Source: Metopolophium dirhodum (lineage: Eukaryota; Arthropoda; Insecta; Hemiptera; Aphididae). From it: DNA of 64,000 bases. Below the pieces are notes generated by a model. That model was not told where the DNA came from and did not search any database. It worked only from the letters and a program-made list of their open reading frames with translations. The translations under genes and the position numbers were made by a program. The stretch spans positions 1 to 64,000 of the forward strand of contig NW_026869907.1 in the NCBI RefSeq assembly GCF_019925205.1, in the 5' to 3' direction. Of the stretch, positions 23,110-36,600 are shown in pieces (within the stretch, counting starts at the first letter, position 1; each line of letters begins with the position of its first letter).

Positions 23110-23500
23110 ACACTCACCTAAACAACCCGTCCCCCCCCACCGACCATCAAATTCGTAGCATTCTATGGTTGGTTGTGGAGCCAAGTGAATCCCTCATGAT
23201 TCACGTAGAAGTGGGAAGGAGTGATTACCAACCAGCTTCCTATAAATTGTGTATCTGGAACTCCTCATACAGATTATGTACTGCACATCATGTCATCGTC
23301 ACCTTATTCAGCTCTTTCGGTTCTATCGTACGTGTGGGTATGAGGTTTACTAAGGAGTAGTGGTCGCTGTTTAGATATGTATTGGACCAATATATTGAAT
23401 CCGCTACATGTAAGTAGCCGATGACGTGCTCAAAGTTTGTACTTTTCGTAGTATTTTCTAACTCCAATGAAGCCGGTGTATCCACTTGTGGGTGATGACC
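23110..23500 (-). pseudogene. possible LINE endonuclease remnant
   Basis: On the minus strand a 65-codon frame reads FEHVIGYLHVADSIYWSNTY followed by LNSDHYSLVNLIPTR. The SDH triplet followed by hydrophobic residues is what the end of APE-type endonuclease domains in LINEs looks like. The frame has no start of its own, and the sequence is more GC-rich than the flanks. A weak assignment. Confidence 0.3.
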
Positions 23501-24992
23501 ATATGTGCTGGAACGATATGGATATTACGTGTAATAGAAGAATCGATTGTCTACTAAAATGGAAAAGATTATACATGTAAAAACACTATACTTCCTAATC
23601 AAAAAAGTAGTAAGTACCATACAGAATAATATTACCATTAAAAAATCAGTGTGTTTCAATAACCAATATTAAAACCTTAAGCTTCAAGACATTAATTGTC
23701 GTAATTTACATATATTTTGTAACGTAAAACGCTTCTTTTATATCCGCTGTCCTTACGAATGTAATTATTCATCTCACTTCCATATTTATTACACCACAAA
23801 TTCTTTTTGTTTTACAATCATTTTTATTAGTAAAAACTAGTTGTTTTCTCAGTATATATACTTATGACCAAAAGAGTGCCATACAACATGATGTATCATG
23901 CACATACAATATGTGCTTTTTACAAAGTATTATTGTCGAAAGTAATAAGTTAATTAATGGAATAAACCACGTAGTAATATTATCTTGTGATAATCAAGGT
24001 AATCAAGACATTAAAATTTGTAAAGCCCGTGTATTTCCCTGTAAAATCCGTGTACCTATACCATTTACGGCTGGTAGAACGCGTTTGTTGATAGAAGGCC
24101 AAAAAATAAAAAACAGATACATTTAGGTAAATAATCATTGTTTTCTGTGATCGAAAATGCTTCAAGTTACCATAGATGATCTATTTACTAATTTTATTAT
24201 CAAATAAATATATTAAGTGGGAATGATTACTAATTATTATCTATACCTCTACTCAATAACAATATAAAAAATGCAATAAAATACTTTTTTTGTAATTATG
24301 TTAACACGTAGAACAGAAATTTTTTTATAACGATAGTATAATTTTAATATGTGGTTTTGGTATTAAAAACCTTATGAATATTGATATCTATACTTTTACA
24401 AGTATAATTACAAAACTGTACCTATCTAGCTAATGCACAGTTATTAAGGAAATAGGTACCTATATTATAATATTATATAACCTTCTATTATAAATATAAT
24501 TTGTATGTGCATCTTATTTGTACGTGTGAATATTTTAGCTAATAATACAATACTATGTTAATATATAGATATTGTGAATTATAATAGAGTATTTATTCTA
24601 AATTTAAATTATTCACCATTATATTTCCATTGAATTATTATTTATATTATATAAGTAATTAAGTAGGTATTGTATTTTAATACTCTTCTATAGCCTATGC
24701 TATATAATTGTGCTTATTTCATATTTGTGATTATTATAGTGTTTATTTTTTTAAATATTCGATTTTTTTTGCTATTTTATAAGTGGGACGTTAATACACG
24801 TTGCTTAGTACAAGTTGAAACTATAATCGTATAAAGCAATTATTATTTCCTTCCCAATGTGAATATAGTGAATACAATTTTGTTGATTTGTCAAATGATA
24901 ATATACTTATATATTCACTTATATTACCATCTTTATTATTTTTCAAAATACGTATAATGTTTTGAACATTTTAGATGACTATACACTAGTTA
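23501..24992. other. gene-free AT-rich stretch
   Basis: AT-rich with short frames only. The frame at 23911-24126 has no family resemblance. Nothing else seen. Confidence 0.45.
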
Positions 24993-25217
24993 GGTACTAA
25001 TGGGACCTGGTGTAGCTAGGTGGTTGGCCTTAGTCATTAACGTATTCTGAGGTCAAGCATTGGCTGACGTCGCTAGTTCCCGGATGGGTGACCACTCGGG
25101 CATTTACTATTTAGTGACAAGTCATCGCCCCACATACACGTGGTCCTCAAGGATTCGTAACCCCGCTACAAAATGCGAATGGCCATAGTGGCCGATGCTT
25201 AAGATCAATAAAAAAAA
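24993..25217 (+). mobile_element. SINE with 5S-rRNA-like head
   Basis: A 225-bp element between perfect 8-bp direct repeats actagtta (24985-24992 and 25218-25225). The first half resembles 5S rRNA from the A box to the C box: GAGGTCAAGCATT, then GTCGCTAGTTCCCGGATGG and GTGACCACTCGGGC, where GGATGGGTGACC is the 5S C-box motif. The 3' end is 'gaatggccatagtggccgat' then gcttaagatcaat and a poly(A) tract. An internal 5S-type Pol III promoter plus A tail and target duplication define a SINE3-like element. Confidence 0.8.
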
Positions 25218-25225
25218 ACTAGTTA

Positions 25226-27452
25226 TCAGTACATGATAATTATATTTAAAATTTTTATTCATTTAATAAATAATACAATTTCACCAACGTGTGACAGATA
25301 TAAAATAAAATAAACGTCAGTTTTTTTAGTTTACAGTTATTAATGATTTAATTGTAAAATAAGAAAATAAACATTATTTTATTTTATATTAATTAATCAT
25401 ACAAAAACAAAATTAATATTCGGTAATTTTAGTGCAATACTGCATTTAATTGTAGGCACCTACTAGTTTTTTACTGTAACAATATCTTGTTACATTTATG
25501 CACTGCTACAAGTACCTACTATTTATTGATTTGAATACCTATCGTAATTTTGCTTTTTAGTTATTGAGTTTGGGCATAATAACTAAGTGATATCAAAATT
25601 TCTTGAAAGGTTTGTTTTAGAAAAATAGACTTAGAATAAATTTCAACTAGAATGGTTTTTGATAACGTATAACTACTGTGTTATAGGGCGTGGTATAATA
25701 GTACATTTAATACGTGTTATCCATTATCTTGATAAATTGCTACAAAATAGATTTATATGAAATATTTCACAAGCAGCATTTAAGCTTTCTTAAAAATCAA
25801 TTATTTTATCACTTTAATTTGTACTGTTAAAATGGTACATAGTTAATAGTTAGATAAAGTTAAATAAAATTGTGAGAAGCAATAGCTGCAAGCAAATTAA
25901 ATCAGACTATAAATATTTATGCATATATTATATATATAGGTGTTATATATGAATAATATGTATATTAGGAGTACTATGTTTTCATTTATAGTATACACTA
26001 TAATAGCAGTGTTAATATATGGACTCTTATTTTTAGAACTTATAACATATAATATAATATTATAACTTTTCTAGTACGAACTAGTCATATAGTATGAATA
26101 CTTAATAGTTCATAATAATATAGACTATAGTTATGATCAAATATAGGTAAGCACCTACATTAAAGTTATGTTATTAGGCACTAAAATTGTCAAACACTAT
26201 TACAATACAATTCTTATATTACAGGTCGTAAATTTTTCTAATTAAATTTTACTAGTTCAATAAATATTGTTATATCGGTTCAATTAATATATTTTTTTAA
26301 ATAGTTAAATTTATTTTACAAAATTACAGAATAAAATATTTTAAGACCTAATACATTATTAAGATATTATGTACAATACAAATTACTTATTTTATAAAAA
26401 ATACTAGAATGGTTTGTAATTATATTAATAACCTTAACTCGATTTAGTTGGAATGACTAAATCTTAACTTTATTGTAGTATGTATTTCTTAAATAATTAA
26501 TAACTTATGATTAGTGATTTATATAATATTTAAAAAAAAATTAACATTGAGACCTAAAAACTTAACTTTAACAAATAAAAAAACTTAACAAAAAATAATT
26601 TTTTTAATTATTATGGATCTTAATTTGTTATCTAAATTTATTTATATATATCTATTCTATTTAGTAAATAATAAACAAACTAACGTGATGTTATAACTGT
26701 CGCATCAGTCTATGCACAATACATATTATTTATAATAAACACGAAACATATTGGTAAATAGGTATAATATCATTGATCATTACTTTACATTTTTTTCTCA
26801 ACACTATGTTGACTTAATAATTAAAAAATTAAACGTGTGTACTGTGAAAACTACAATGTATTATGATGGTTGCAAACTTGTAACAGTATGTTAAACTACG
26901 TACTAAGTCGTAAAGGCTTTTAGCAATTACTGGCGCACCTATGTTAACATAGATTAACTATTATAGTTAGGTACTTACTGTATAATATGATTTAAACGAT
27001 AAATAGTTTCACGGATTTCTATAAAATTGGCTAGTTATTAAAATATAACTGTACATATTTACGGAAAATTAAAATTATAAATATGCTTGCAATTTAAAAT
27101 AATAAAATATATAATTACTTAATATGAAAATTGTTATGAGTGGGCTATGCTATTAAATATATACAATATAATATACAGTTGAAATGATATAAATGTAGGT
27201 AACTGTTAATTGTTTATATCGATAAACTATATACATAATTATGAGACCTACAATATTGTCAATATGATGAAAATCAAAAGATAATATAATAGGTAACGAA
27301 ATGAGGCAATGTGAACAAATACTATAACGTATAAGCACTATTTTATACATAATATTATATACCTATAATACATAAGTGAGAATATACAAAACTGCTGTAA
27401 TACATATCAAAGATATTCAAGTGTAAACAACGTACTTAGAAGTTAGAACCAA
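25226..27452. other. gene-free AT-rich stretch
   Basis: AT-rich sequence between the SINE and the last exon of the phospholipase gene. It would include that gene's 3' flank. No gene or repeat end recognised. Confidence 0.45.
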
Positions 27453-30400
27453 TCACAATGATATTATGCTATTTTTCCACGTACTAACGTATGGAACTTC
27501 TTTTGTTGGACACATAAATCGATCGAATTCTTTAGACCAGTTAGTCGATTTGCGACCAACTGGTTCCATCATATTGTTCCATAATGCATTTGCAGCTGAA
27601 ATACAACCATGTTAAAATATAATGCATCAGTGTTTCATTTTGTCATTCTCAGACTAGGATTTGACAACAAAAAAAATACGTACCTATATAGTTAACTATT
27701 TAATTAATTTTAATCTTAACTTATAAGTCAGTTATAACTTACAAAATTGCATCGTTGAATTTCTATGGTCATTAAACGGGAGTTTAATAGGTATTAAATA
27801 TATAACTATAATTTATTTCATGAGAAAAAATCCTTAATTTTATATAATACGTATTACCTATAGGTTATATTTTAAAGTCAGAAATAATATTTAATAATAA
27901 TTATTTAATCTTGACATCTTGTAGTATGTTATATAAAAATGCAAACTTGTAATAGTATAATATTTAGATTAACAATGTTATTAGTCGAAGCTCGTAAAAT
28001 AATGACAAAAAAAACTGGAAAACTCTTTCTGCTATATTAGGTATAGTAGTTTTCTAGTGTACCTTGACATTGGATTTGTCACTGTAATGTGTGTGTCAAA
28101 CATAAATTAAATTTAAAAATCATTGTTTACAATTAGATTTGTGTATTATTATCAATTTATACGAACGATTTTATGGTAAATAATTATTGGTATTTTCTTC
28201 ATTCGGTAAAGGTTGAATTAATTTCACTAAAAACATTGCATATAACCTATAATTTATATCCAGTCAACACTGATGGACCGTAGAATGATATTATGAATGA
28301 TTAATTGTGGGGTATAAATCATTTAAAATTAGTTTAATATTTTCAAAAATTAAGTACAGAAAATAATAATATTCAATAAAATCCGTTAATTTTCATTTAA
28401 ATACCCAATTTTTTGAACATTTTTACTACAAACATTTGTACAAATAATTATATTTATGTATATACGATATTTTTAAATTGCTATATGAACAACTTATGAA
28501 GAATTTTTTAAGTATTACATTTTAAATATTTAGGTACGTATTAAAATTAAAAATGCATGAGTTCTTAACAATTTTATATTGTATGGCAAGGGGGCGGAAA
28601 GTGAGGCCGGAAATAAGCATTTACTATCCGCTGGAGGGGAAAAGGTCGTTTTCCAACGCCTCAACAGGAATCAAAATTTAAACTTTCAGTACAGGGGTGA
28701 CAAAAAATAATTTGCATATTTTCTTGGTTTTGTCAACATTAACTTCACACTTATAAAAGAAAGATTATTTTAGAATTGTGTATTAAATTGGCCATTACTC
28801 TTTATTTTTTAACTAGGAACAATTTTTTATTAAAGTTTATAGAAACAAAAATTTAAAAAGTAAGTAGAACTTTAAATGTTTATTAAAAACAAATAACAAA
28901 AAAAATAAATTTGTCGAAAACCAGATGAATATAATCATGCATTTTTGACTCGTAAATACAAACTAGATAAAAATCGATTATTACAAACCACCTTCACCAT
29001 ATTGAAAAATAAATCATTTTTTCTGCTTATTGTTTTCAGACAAACAAATAAAAAATATTGTTGTAAAACTAATATTTCTAACTCCTCTCAGAATCTTAAA
29101 TATTGAACAGCTATTTATAATATTATAAATTCTGCATTTTATTTTTTAATCAATACCCATACCTACTATTTTGATAATTTATTAAAAATTTTTGAATATT
29201 TTTTTTATACCTAAACAAAGATTTTAAATCATTCTCACCCCTGGCATAACCTTTTTGACTGAAATGGAAACAATCGCTCGCCAAATACGTTGTATCTGTA
29301 GTATTAAACCTATTTAATGGGAATTGCAGATCTTCTGTAAATTCTTGGAGTACAACTGTAAAATCATCTTTATTCTTCATTTCTTCATTTTCCACCTATA
29401 AAAAACAAAATATATTCATATTTTATACAATAAATTTATGTATATGAAGATAAAGACGATAATTGGGAAATGACGTATTTTTATTGTTAAATAAATGTTG
29501 TAAAATTGTATAGGGAAATTTTGCTAAAATATGCATGTTTTAATAGAATTTTAATATTTTTTCATAATTCATGCTAAGTGTTGCTAGTGGGTGGCTTCTT
29601 AATAATTAAATTTCTCACGTTATGTACTCTCTTAACACATAAACTTATTGTACATTACTTGTATAGATTGTTTATTTCTAATAAAAAAAAAAATATTTTT
29701 TCCAGTTAATGAAATCGACTGTCGATCAAAGATTCCTATGAAAAACTAGGTTTACCTACTAAGAACCCTCTTATTTCTTAGCTGCCCACTATAGATGCGT
29801 TTTATTGATAACTACGGAAAAAAATCTGATCCTAATTTCAGTCTTAGTTATTTATTCATTATATCCAAGTGACTGCCCGATTATAATATTATATTTATAT
29901 TTTTAAGATGTATTTATAATACATTCACATTTATTTTATTAAAAAAATAGTTAAATAAAAAGGATTTCTATATTTAATAAGCTTCAAGATTAGGGACATG
30001 TCTCAAATCTCAATGCCCCGTGCAATCATTAACAAACCCCTAGCACCAGTCAGCTTTCTCACTATCAACCACCTTGTTATTAGATCGTGACACACGAGTT
30101 TCTAAATATACTTTTAAACAATTTTTGAAATATTGAAATCGGATTCCGTGGTTATGTAAAAAAAAACAATATTAAAAAAAACAACCTCTAAAATAACTAC
30201 TGGCTAGATATTGTATAAGATACCTTAGTATCTTAGGTATCTTAGGTTAATACTACACAAAATTAAAACTGTGATTACAGAATACAGATGTATAATTAAA
30301 ACGTGATAGTCAGTTTATGAATAATATGATTACTTTTCATCACCTATAATACTGTTTCTGTCCGTGTTTATCTTCAATACTGTTAAATGTTACCTAGGTG

Positions 30401-33400
30401 CACTCCACACAAGCAGTGCTTAAATTAGGAAAAAAATTTGCAAAAATGCAAAAATTTAAAACAATTTGATGTATCCCTTCTAATTATTGTATCCTAATCG
30501 TTATATATCTGCACAGACTTATAAACTGAAATACACGGTTTTATAATAATATAATATAGAATTATATTTAGAAATTATATCAAAATTTTTGCAACTTCAA
30601 AATTATAATATCACATGTATTTAATTTTGAAGCAACAATATTAGAATTATCGCAGTCTGCATTGCATACTGCAGATCGCTATCGTTGACGGTTGACTTAA
30701 CCTTAAAAATGTAATTCATTAGTTGGATTGGGTCGATATCTAGTACCTTGAAATTTAAAAGATTGGTTTAGCCGAAAAAAGTGAAGATTTGGATAAATTT
30801 CGTTTTAATTGTGATTTGTGATTTATATATTATTTTTTTTTAATTAAACGGATAAAAAAAAACAGGAAATGTTGATATTTTTCAACCATTTAAATAAAAC
30901 ATTTAGATTATTTAGTTCATAAACTAAAGCTTCAGTTTTAGAATATTTGAACCATAAATTACACTGATTAAATTTAGTGGTTAACTTCAAATGAAAAATC
31001 ACATTTAAGATTCATGCACGTTACTGTATAAAAATAATCTTACTATTTCTCTCTCGACTTCTTGAAACTGTTTCATTACTTTTATGTAATCTGGCAATTT
31101 ATGTTTGTACTGTATCGAATACAAACATGGACACTCTAGGATGTGAGTGAAAAAACAAATTCTTGGCAGATTTGTGAATTTAAGTAAAATTTCTAAATCT
31201 ATAAAACACATAAACAATATTTAGATTATTACTTTTTTCATACTACATTATTTCTTTATTAAGGAATAAAAATATAGTTATAGTGTTATACTAGAGTTAC
31301 AAACATACATACCCATTAATCATTATTTTAATCATAAATTCTTATGCGGTTTATATAAAATATTTGTTAGGTACCTACCTAACAATAATATTGGCACCTT
31401 ATTTTAATATAGTTTGACATCGATAATCAAGTTACCAATTACATTCGAATGTTGATAGGTTAAGTTACCAATTCCAAGAACTATTCATGTATTATCATTA
31501 GATATTAAAGTACCTATTTAGCATTTTACTGGGTAGATTAACATACAATAAGACGTACTTACCTATATTAATAAATATAATATTTAAAAAACAATTTATT
31601 TCAAGGCTATAAAATAATAATTATATATATTAAATTTTATGGAAATCACAGGTATGCCAATAAACGATATTGATCATTTCGATAATTGCATGTTTTAAAT
31701 TTGTCTAGATCATTTCCAGGGTATATTGGTGAAAATACTTTTATGATGAATTTTAAGTGTCAATTCATATTATGTTACCCAATCGTTAAAAAGTATTTGT
31801 TAATGTTAGATGGATTTTAGATTCAAAATATCAAAAGCTTGAATAAAATATTTTAATCTATCAGTCACCGTTTAATAATATAATATAGGTACTAAACATA
31901 AAATATACATTTACATTTTAGTGCTATTATTTGTTTAGAATTCTTTCATACGTATGGTACGTATATTTAAACAAAAGTTATTATTTTACACCACTAGAGT
32001 GCATTACTATAGTAGGAACGAGGAAGTTAAAATTACAATAATAATTTATTTATCATTTTTAGTCATTAAATTTTAGTGTATGGGTCTCCTTCAAAGTTTA
32101 ATTTTATCATATTTTATCTGCAAGCTGAAATATTATTAGAAAATACTTATACAATTCTTTACGGAATAGGTCATCATTAAAATTGCATACATTTATTGAA
32201 GGTAAACCGTAAATGTATGAAATTTTAATGATGACTTATTTAGGTAATTTTAATTATTTAATTATTTATTTACTTAAATAGGTACCTACCTATTTCCAGA
32301 AACATAACTTACTGTTTATAACTTAAATAATTTTTTTTTATTTATTGGAAGTTGATATAATGAAATATTTTGATTACTAGGTATAAGTATAATGTTTGCC
32401 ATCACCCAGTATATCAAAAACTAATCTATTACGAAATTAATAAAATCTCTACCCACTTTAGTATTTTGAATAAACACGCTGGAAATATTGGTAATTTAAG
32501 ACAATATTTTTTTGTAATTTTGATGGTTATTTAAATTAATGGCTATTTAAGATTCAAAAGTTATATAAAAGTTAATAAATTTTGGATAAAATAAATGTTT
32601 AACATTCAAATACAATAATTTGTTTATACGCACATTTATTTTTGATAAGAAAGATCCCATAGATGTTTGTACCTTTTTGTATGTGATTAGTTTCAATAAA
32701 ATTATATATTTTTTTAATATTCAATTTAATTTACTTGGACTTAAAATTAAGTTGACCATAGTCCGTGGTAAATTTTCTTTTATGTATAATAATGCTGTTA
32801 AAACTTCCCGTTTATGTTTTTCAGCATACGTAGTATAATCTTCGTAACACAGTTCTAAGCAAAAGGTATTCGAAGTCATCATCATTGTTACTAACTGTTG
32901 AAACAAATCGTCGTTGTTATTTTTTTTATTTAATCATGAAAAAAAATAATATATATTTCAGTCTTACCTTCCAGTCTTCGGTTATATTAACCCTCTTATC
33001 CATTTTCATTCTTTTCACCAGTTCTCTTGTCATAAATGGTAGGTCTCTACTGAGAGCACCGACTTCAGCTACGTTGAATTGAGAAAAACGCTGTTCAGCC
33101 AATGCATCGCCATACGCATAGCCAATCAATTTTGGATTAAATACTTTCAAAATATTTGGCAAAGTTAAAAATTCTCTCCATGTACCTTGTCCACCTAATA
33201 ATAAAAATTATTGCAATAAATTAAATAACTTTGTAAGATAAATCAATAATTAATTATTCCATAATATAATATTATGTTTCTATATACTTAATTAAAAATA
33301 ATACCAGCTGTCCACGATGATCCACGATGATCGACGACTAATTGTGGCAAAAAATACGAAAAGCTTCCCGTCCCGACTGTCAAAGAATCTCCGACACTGC

Positions 33401-35892
33401 CGATTACATCAAAGTCACCTGGTCTTAGTTTATGTACAGAGGTTGGCCTTGTTTCAGATCTAGTTCCATTGGTACTACAAAAAAAACTTGGATGACTTCA
33501 GTTGTCGATCTTGTGTTCTCTGAAAAATAAAACAAGGAACGAGTTAAGCCTAAATACACCATTGATGATGTGCTCGTATCCCGAATGAAATTAACTTTAT
33601 CCGAACCTGTAACATCCGAGATTTGTCGATTTGATGCTGTGAGCTGAACATGTTTTGTAAAAAAAGTCTCGTAGGATACAAAATTCTATCTTGAAGCTGT
33701 ATAACGGATTTTGGTATACCCGTCAAATTATCATTAGATATCTGATGTACCCATTTCGGCGATTGAAAGTTTGATTTCCAAGTCAATGTGACGGTACAAC
33801 ACCACAAAAAGCACACGCTAATTGCTATTCCATCTAATTATAACATTATTTAAAACTTCAGTTTTATTTTCATAGAATAATTCAATCGTTTTTTTTTTAG
33901 ATTTTGTGTAAAAATCAATAATATTTTCTTATAAACAATTTCAAATAATAATAATTTTTTGTAAAATATTAAATGGTTCTCAATAAATAATTTCATAATA
34001 CTTTTTTGGGTTCTGTGCGATATTTAAAAAAAATAGAAATTCCCCAGCACTTTACAAAATAAAAACAAAACTCCGAAATATCTGGAATTTTTATGAAAAA
34101 CCAGTCTTCAAGAAAATGATTTTCTTTTATATTGTAACTCAAAACTGAATAACTGTAGACTTGATATTTTAAAGATAGATATAATAAAATTTTAAAAAAT
34201 ATTTTAGATGTTAATTTGAGCTATTAATAGATAATTGTGAAATTCTCAGTATTTTTTAGATTTTCCTCAACTTATGTATGTATGATAACATTCTTGTTTA
34301 TGATCAAAATATCTAAACAATTTGAAACATGGTTTCTCATAAGATTTTATTATTGATAAATCTAATTGTAAAATGTCAAAAATACATAGTCACAAATTCA
34401 TAATTAATCGCGAGTCGCTGTGGTATAACATCAAAACCATGTTTTCATTATTGTTTGTTATTTTTTTGTGAGATTTTTTACAGATTCTATCGAAATCACA
34501 ATAAATGTTGATAACGCTGTACATTTTGTTTTTTTGTTACATCACCCTAGGTTTATTAGAAAACTGAAAAAATATAATACTCGTAACAAACTATAAAATA
34601 ACATGTGACAAAAAAAATGTATTTGTGAATCATAGGGTTAAAAACCATTTGAATCAACAATTTGACAAAACTTGTTAAAATCGCTAAAACTCAATAGTTA
34701 TTTTGTTGTTAAAGTCCCATACAATATTTTTATTCTTTTACCTATCTAAGAATTGAATTTAAAATGTTGTTTTTGTTTTGTGATTCAAAAACTGAAAACT
34801 GTATAGACTTGAAAATGTCTCCAAATATTTGTACCTACTAGTATTTTATTGAAATGATAAATTCTTTGATTTTTATATATTGCCTCTTTTTGAGCTAGGT
34901 ACTTGTATTTATTAAAAATATTCAACATTATGGTTTTTTTTTCAATTTATGTTAGACAAAATTGTTTTTTTGAAATAAAATAGCTTAAAAATTGAATAGG
35001 TATGATGTTCTTCGTAAGTTCTTCTTACTGAAATTAATAAACAATTTTACTATAAAGTGAAATAATTTTTTTAAAAGGGTTCAAATTTTAAAACGTTGAT
35101 GAAATTTGTCAAAATTGGGAACTATTTCTAGACATATTGGCTGACGTATTAATATTGAAGAGGTACACTTGAAATCAAAAAAAAAATATAGCCGTAGAAT
35201 GTTTTTTTAATAAATTGTTGTCGCTCAAATTATGATATTTTACAATCAATCGTTCCTGATTACTGTCAATATTTCTAATTTATTGCAAGCTTTCAAATTA
35301 ATTTAAACTGGGATATTATGTCATATGTAAATGTCGGATAATACCAATAAAAATGTAATATCAATAAATTAATAATATTGATTAAAAATATAATTGTACT
35401 AAATATTTTTTTATTAATTCCAAAAAATTTATATTTATAAAAAAAATACATAGGTATTATTAAAGATATTATAAATTGTAGTTAATAATACTAGTTTATA
35501 GTCGGATAGTTATACCAAAGTCAAGAATTGATTGGAAAAGTAATTTAAAAATAAATAATAAAACTATAAAAGTATATCTACTAGTTTTTACAAAGACAGT
35601 AAACATAACAAAATATGCCTTAATCACGCAATGTTACTATTATAATAGCATATAATAACTTAAATCCGTTTAACATTCGGATAATATCTGTTTTATTTGA
35701 AATTCTGATAACCGTTACTACCGTGTAACATGATCGTTAATATTATGATTGTCGAAAAAACACCGTTACAACTGTGTAAAACTCATCTAACTTTTTTTTA
35801 TATGTAAATAACTACAACTTATAAAATGTACGAGAAAGTAAAAAAAAATAATAAATAATAAGGCACTCACCTTTTTCGAAAAATCGTCTCAT
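27453..35892 (-). CDS. phospholipase B1-like GDSL lipase, eight exons
   Basis: Secreted or membrane-facing GDSL/SGNH esterase of the phospholipase B1 family, which removes acyl chains from phospholipids. Exons in order: 35871-35892, 33607-33833, 33305-33519, 32968-33194, 32735-32894, 31044-31198, 29239-29395, 27453-27595; all junctions are GT-AG and the phases close. About 434 aa. The joined first exons begin MRRFFEKDGIAISVCFLWCC, a signal peptide. Exon 3 has TRPTSVHKLRPGDFDVIGSV and GDSL (nucleophile Ser); exon 4 GGQGTWREFLTLPNILKVFNP and ITEDWK; exon 5 TMMMTSNTFCLELC (block III, Asn kept); exon 6 THILECPCL; exon 7 FTVVLQEF and SDCFHFSQKGYA (catalytic Asp and His); exon 8 ALWNNMMEPVG. Odd point: exon 3 needs one base fewer in a T8 run (33479-33486) to stay in frame. 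Insect PLB1-like genes are several, so no specific symbol is given. Confidence 0.88.
32170..32235 (+). repeat. 26-bp inverted repeat, hairpin
   Basis: Arms 32170-32195 and 32210-32235 are complementary over 26 bases with one mismatch and a 14-base loop. It lies in the intron between exons 5 and 6 of the phospholipase gene, on either strand able to form a strong stem. Confidence 0.75.
33890..35180 (+). repeat. unclassified interspersed repeats, copy 4
   Basis: Intron 1 of the phospholipase gene holds two successive stretches of the family seen at 3740 and 7130: 'gaataactgtagacttgat' with 'tttgagctattaatag' near 34150-34230, and 'ctgtatagacttgaaaatg' with 'cctctttttgagctaggta' near 34800-34905. 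Diverged and without clear borders. Confidence 0.45.
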
Positions 35893-36540
35893 CGCGTTCG
35901 TTTCGTTTGGACCGCACGTGTGATTCTCGTATTTTCGGACTAAAACAACGGCTTCGACATTGACTTGCTGCAGTGACTATCACTAAGATGCAACTAACTA
36001 CAATCGATAATATAGTAATTTACTATGTATACACCGGTATGAGAATAATGTGCGAAAACGGTAAAATAATATAATATTATAATTTAACGTACGCGCGTGT
36101 TCCGCCTAGCGCCAACCGCGTTTCTTTCGATAATAATAAAAATACTACACATACCTACCTAATGATATAATAATATTACATTGGTGTAATTTTGTTGTTT
36201 CCGTCGCCGCCCTCTTCGTCGTCGTAGTCGTCTTAGTCGTCGTATTAACATACCCGCGGGCACGACGACGGTGGTGGCAAGTTCACGGCGGCAGTAGCGT
36301 TCACGTCTGACCTTAGCGACGGCGACGAGTATTTATCTTTATTTCCGATGGCCACCACCTGTGCGCGCGTCCTTTGCCCGCCGTGCCGCCGGAATTGGCG
36401 GGTGGGCAGTCAGCGTTCACCGACACATATTAACATTATACAGTATTCGTGTAATCATGTATACATCTACCTGGACATGCACCTATATATGTATTGCGCA
36501 CGCTGGTTACTAACCACGGTCGGTAGGAGGAGACGTATCT
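35893..36540 (-). promoter_or_regulatory. CpG-rich island upstream of the phospholipase gene
   Basis: 36190-36400 is strongly GC- and CpG-rich in an otherwise AT-rich region, with trinucleotide runs of cgtcgt type near 36208-36244. It lies 300-500 bases upstream of the phospholipase start codon and could hold that gene's promoter and 5' UTR or a divergent promoter. The plus-strand frame starting at 36348 is rich in Arg/Cys and does not resemble a known protein. Confidence 0.4.
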
Positions 36541-36600
36541 AATCAAGGAACTTGAAAACATATGTAAAAATCTGAATAAAATATGTATAACTTAATATCA

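Noticed and set aside
36348..36542. 64-codon plus-strand frame in the CpG island
   Set aside because: Arg/Cys-rich composition is what GC-rich non-coding sequence gives, and it ends in unrelated AT-rich residues.
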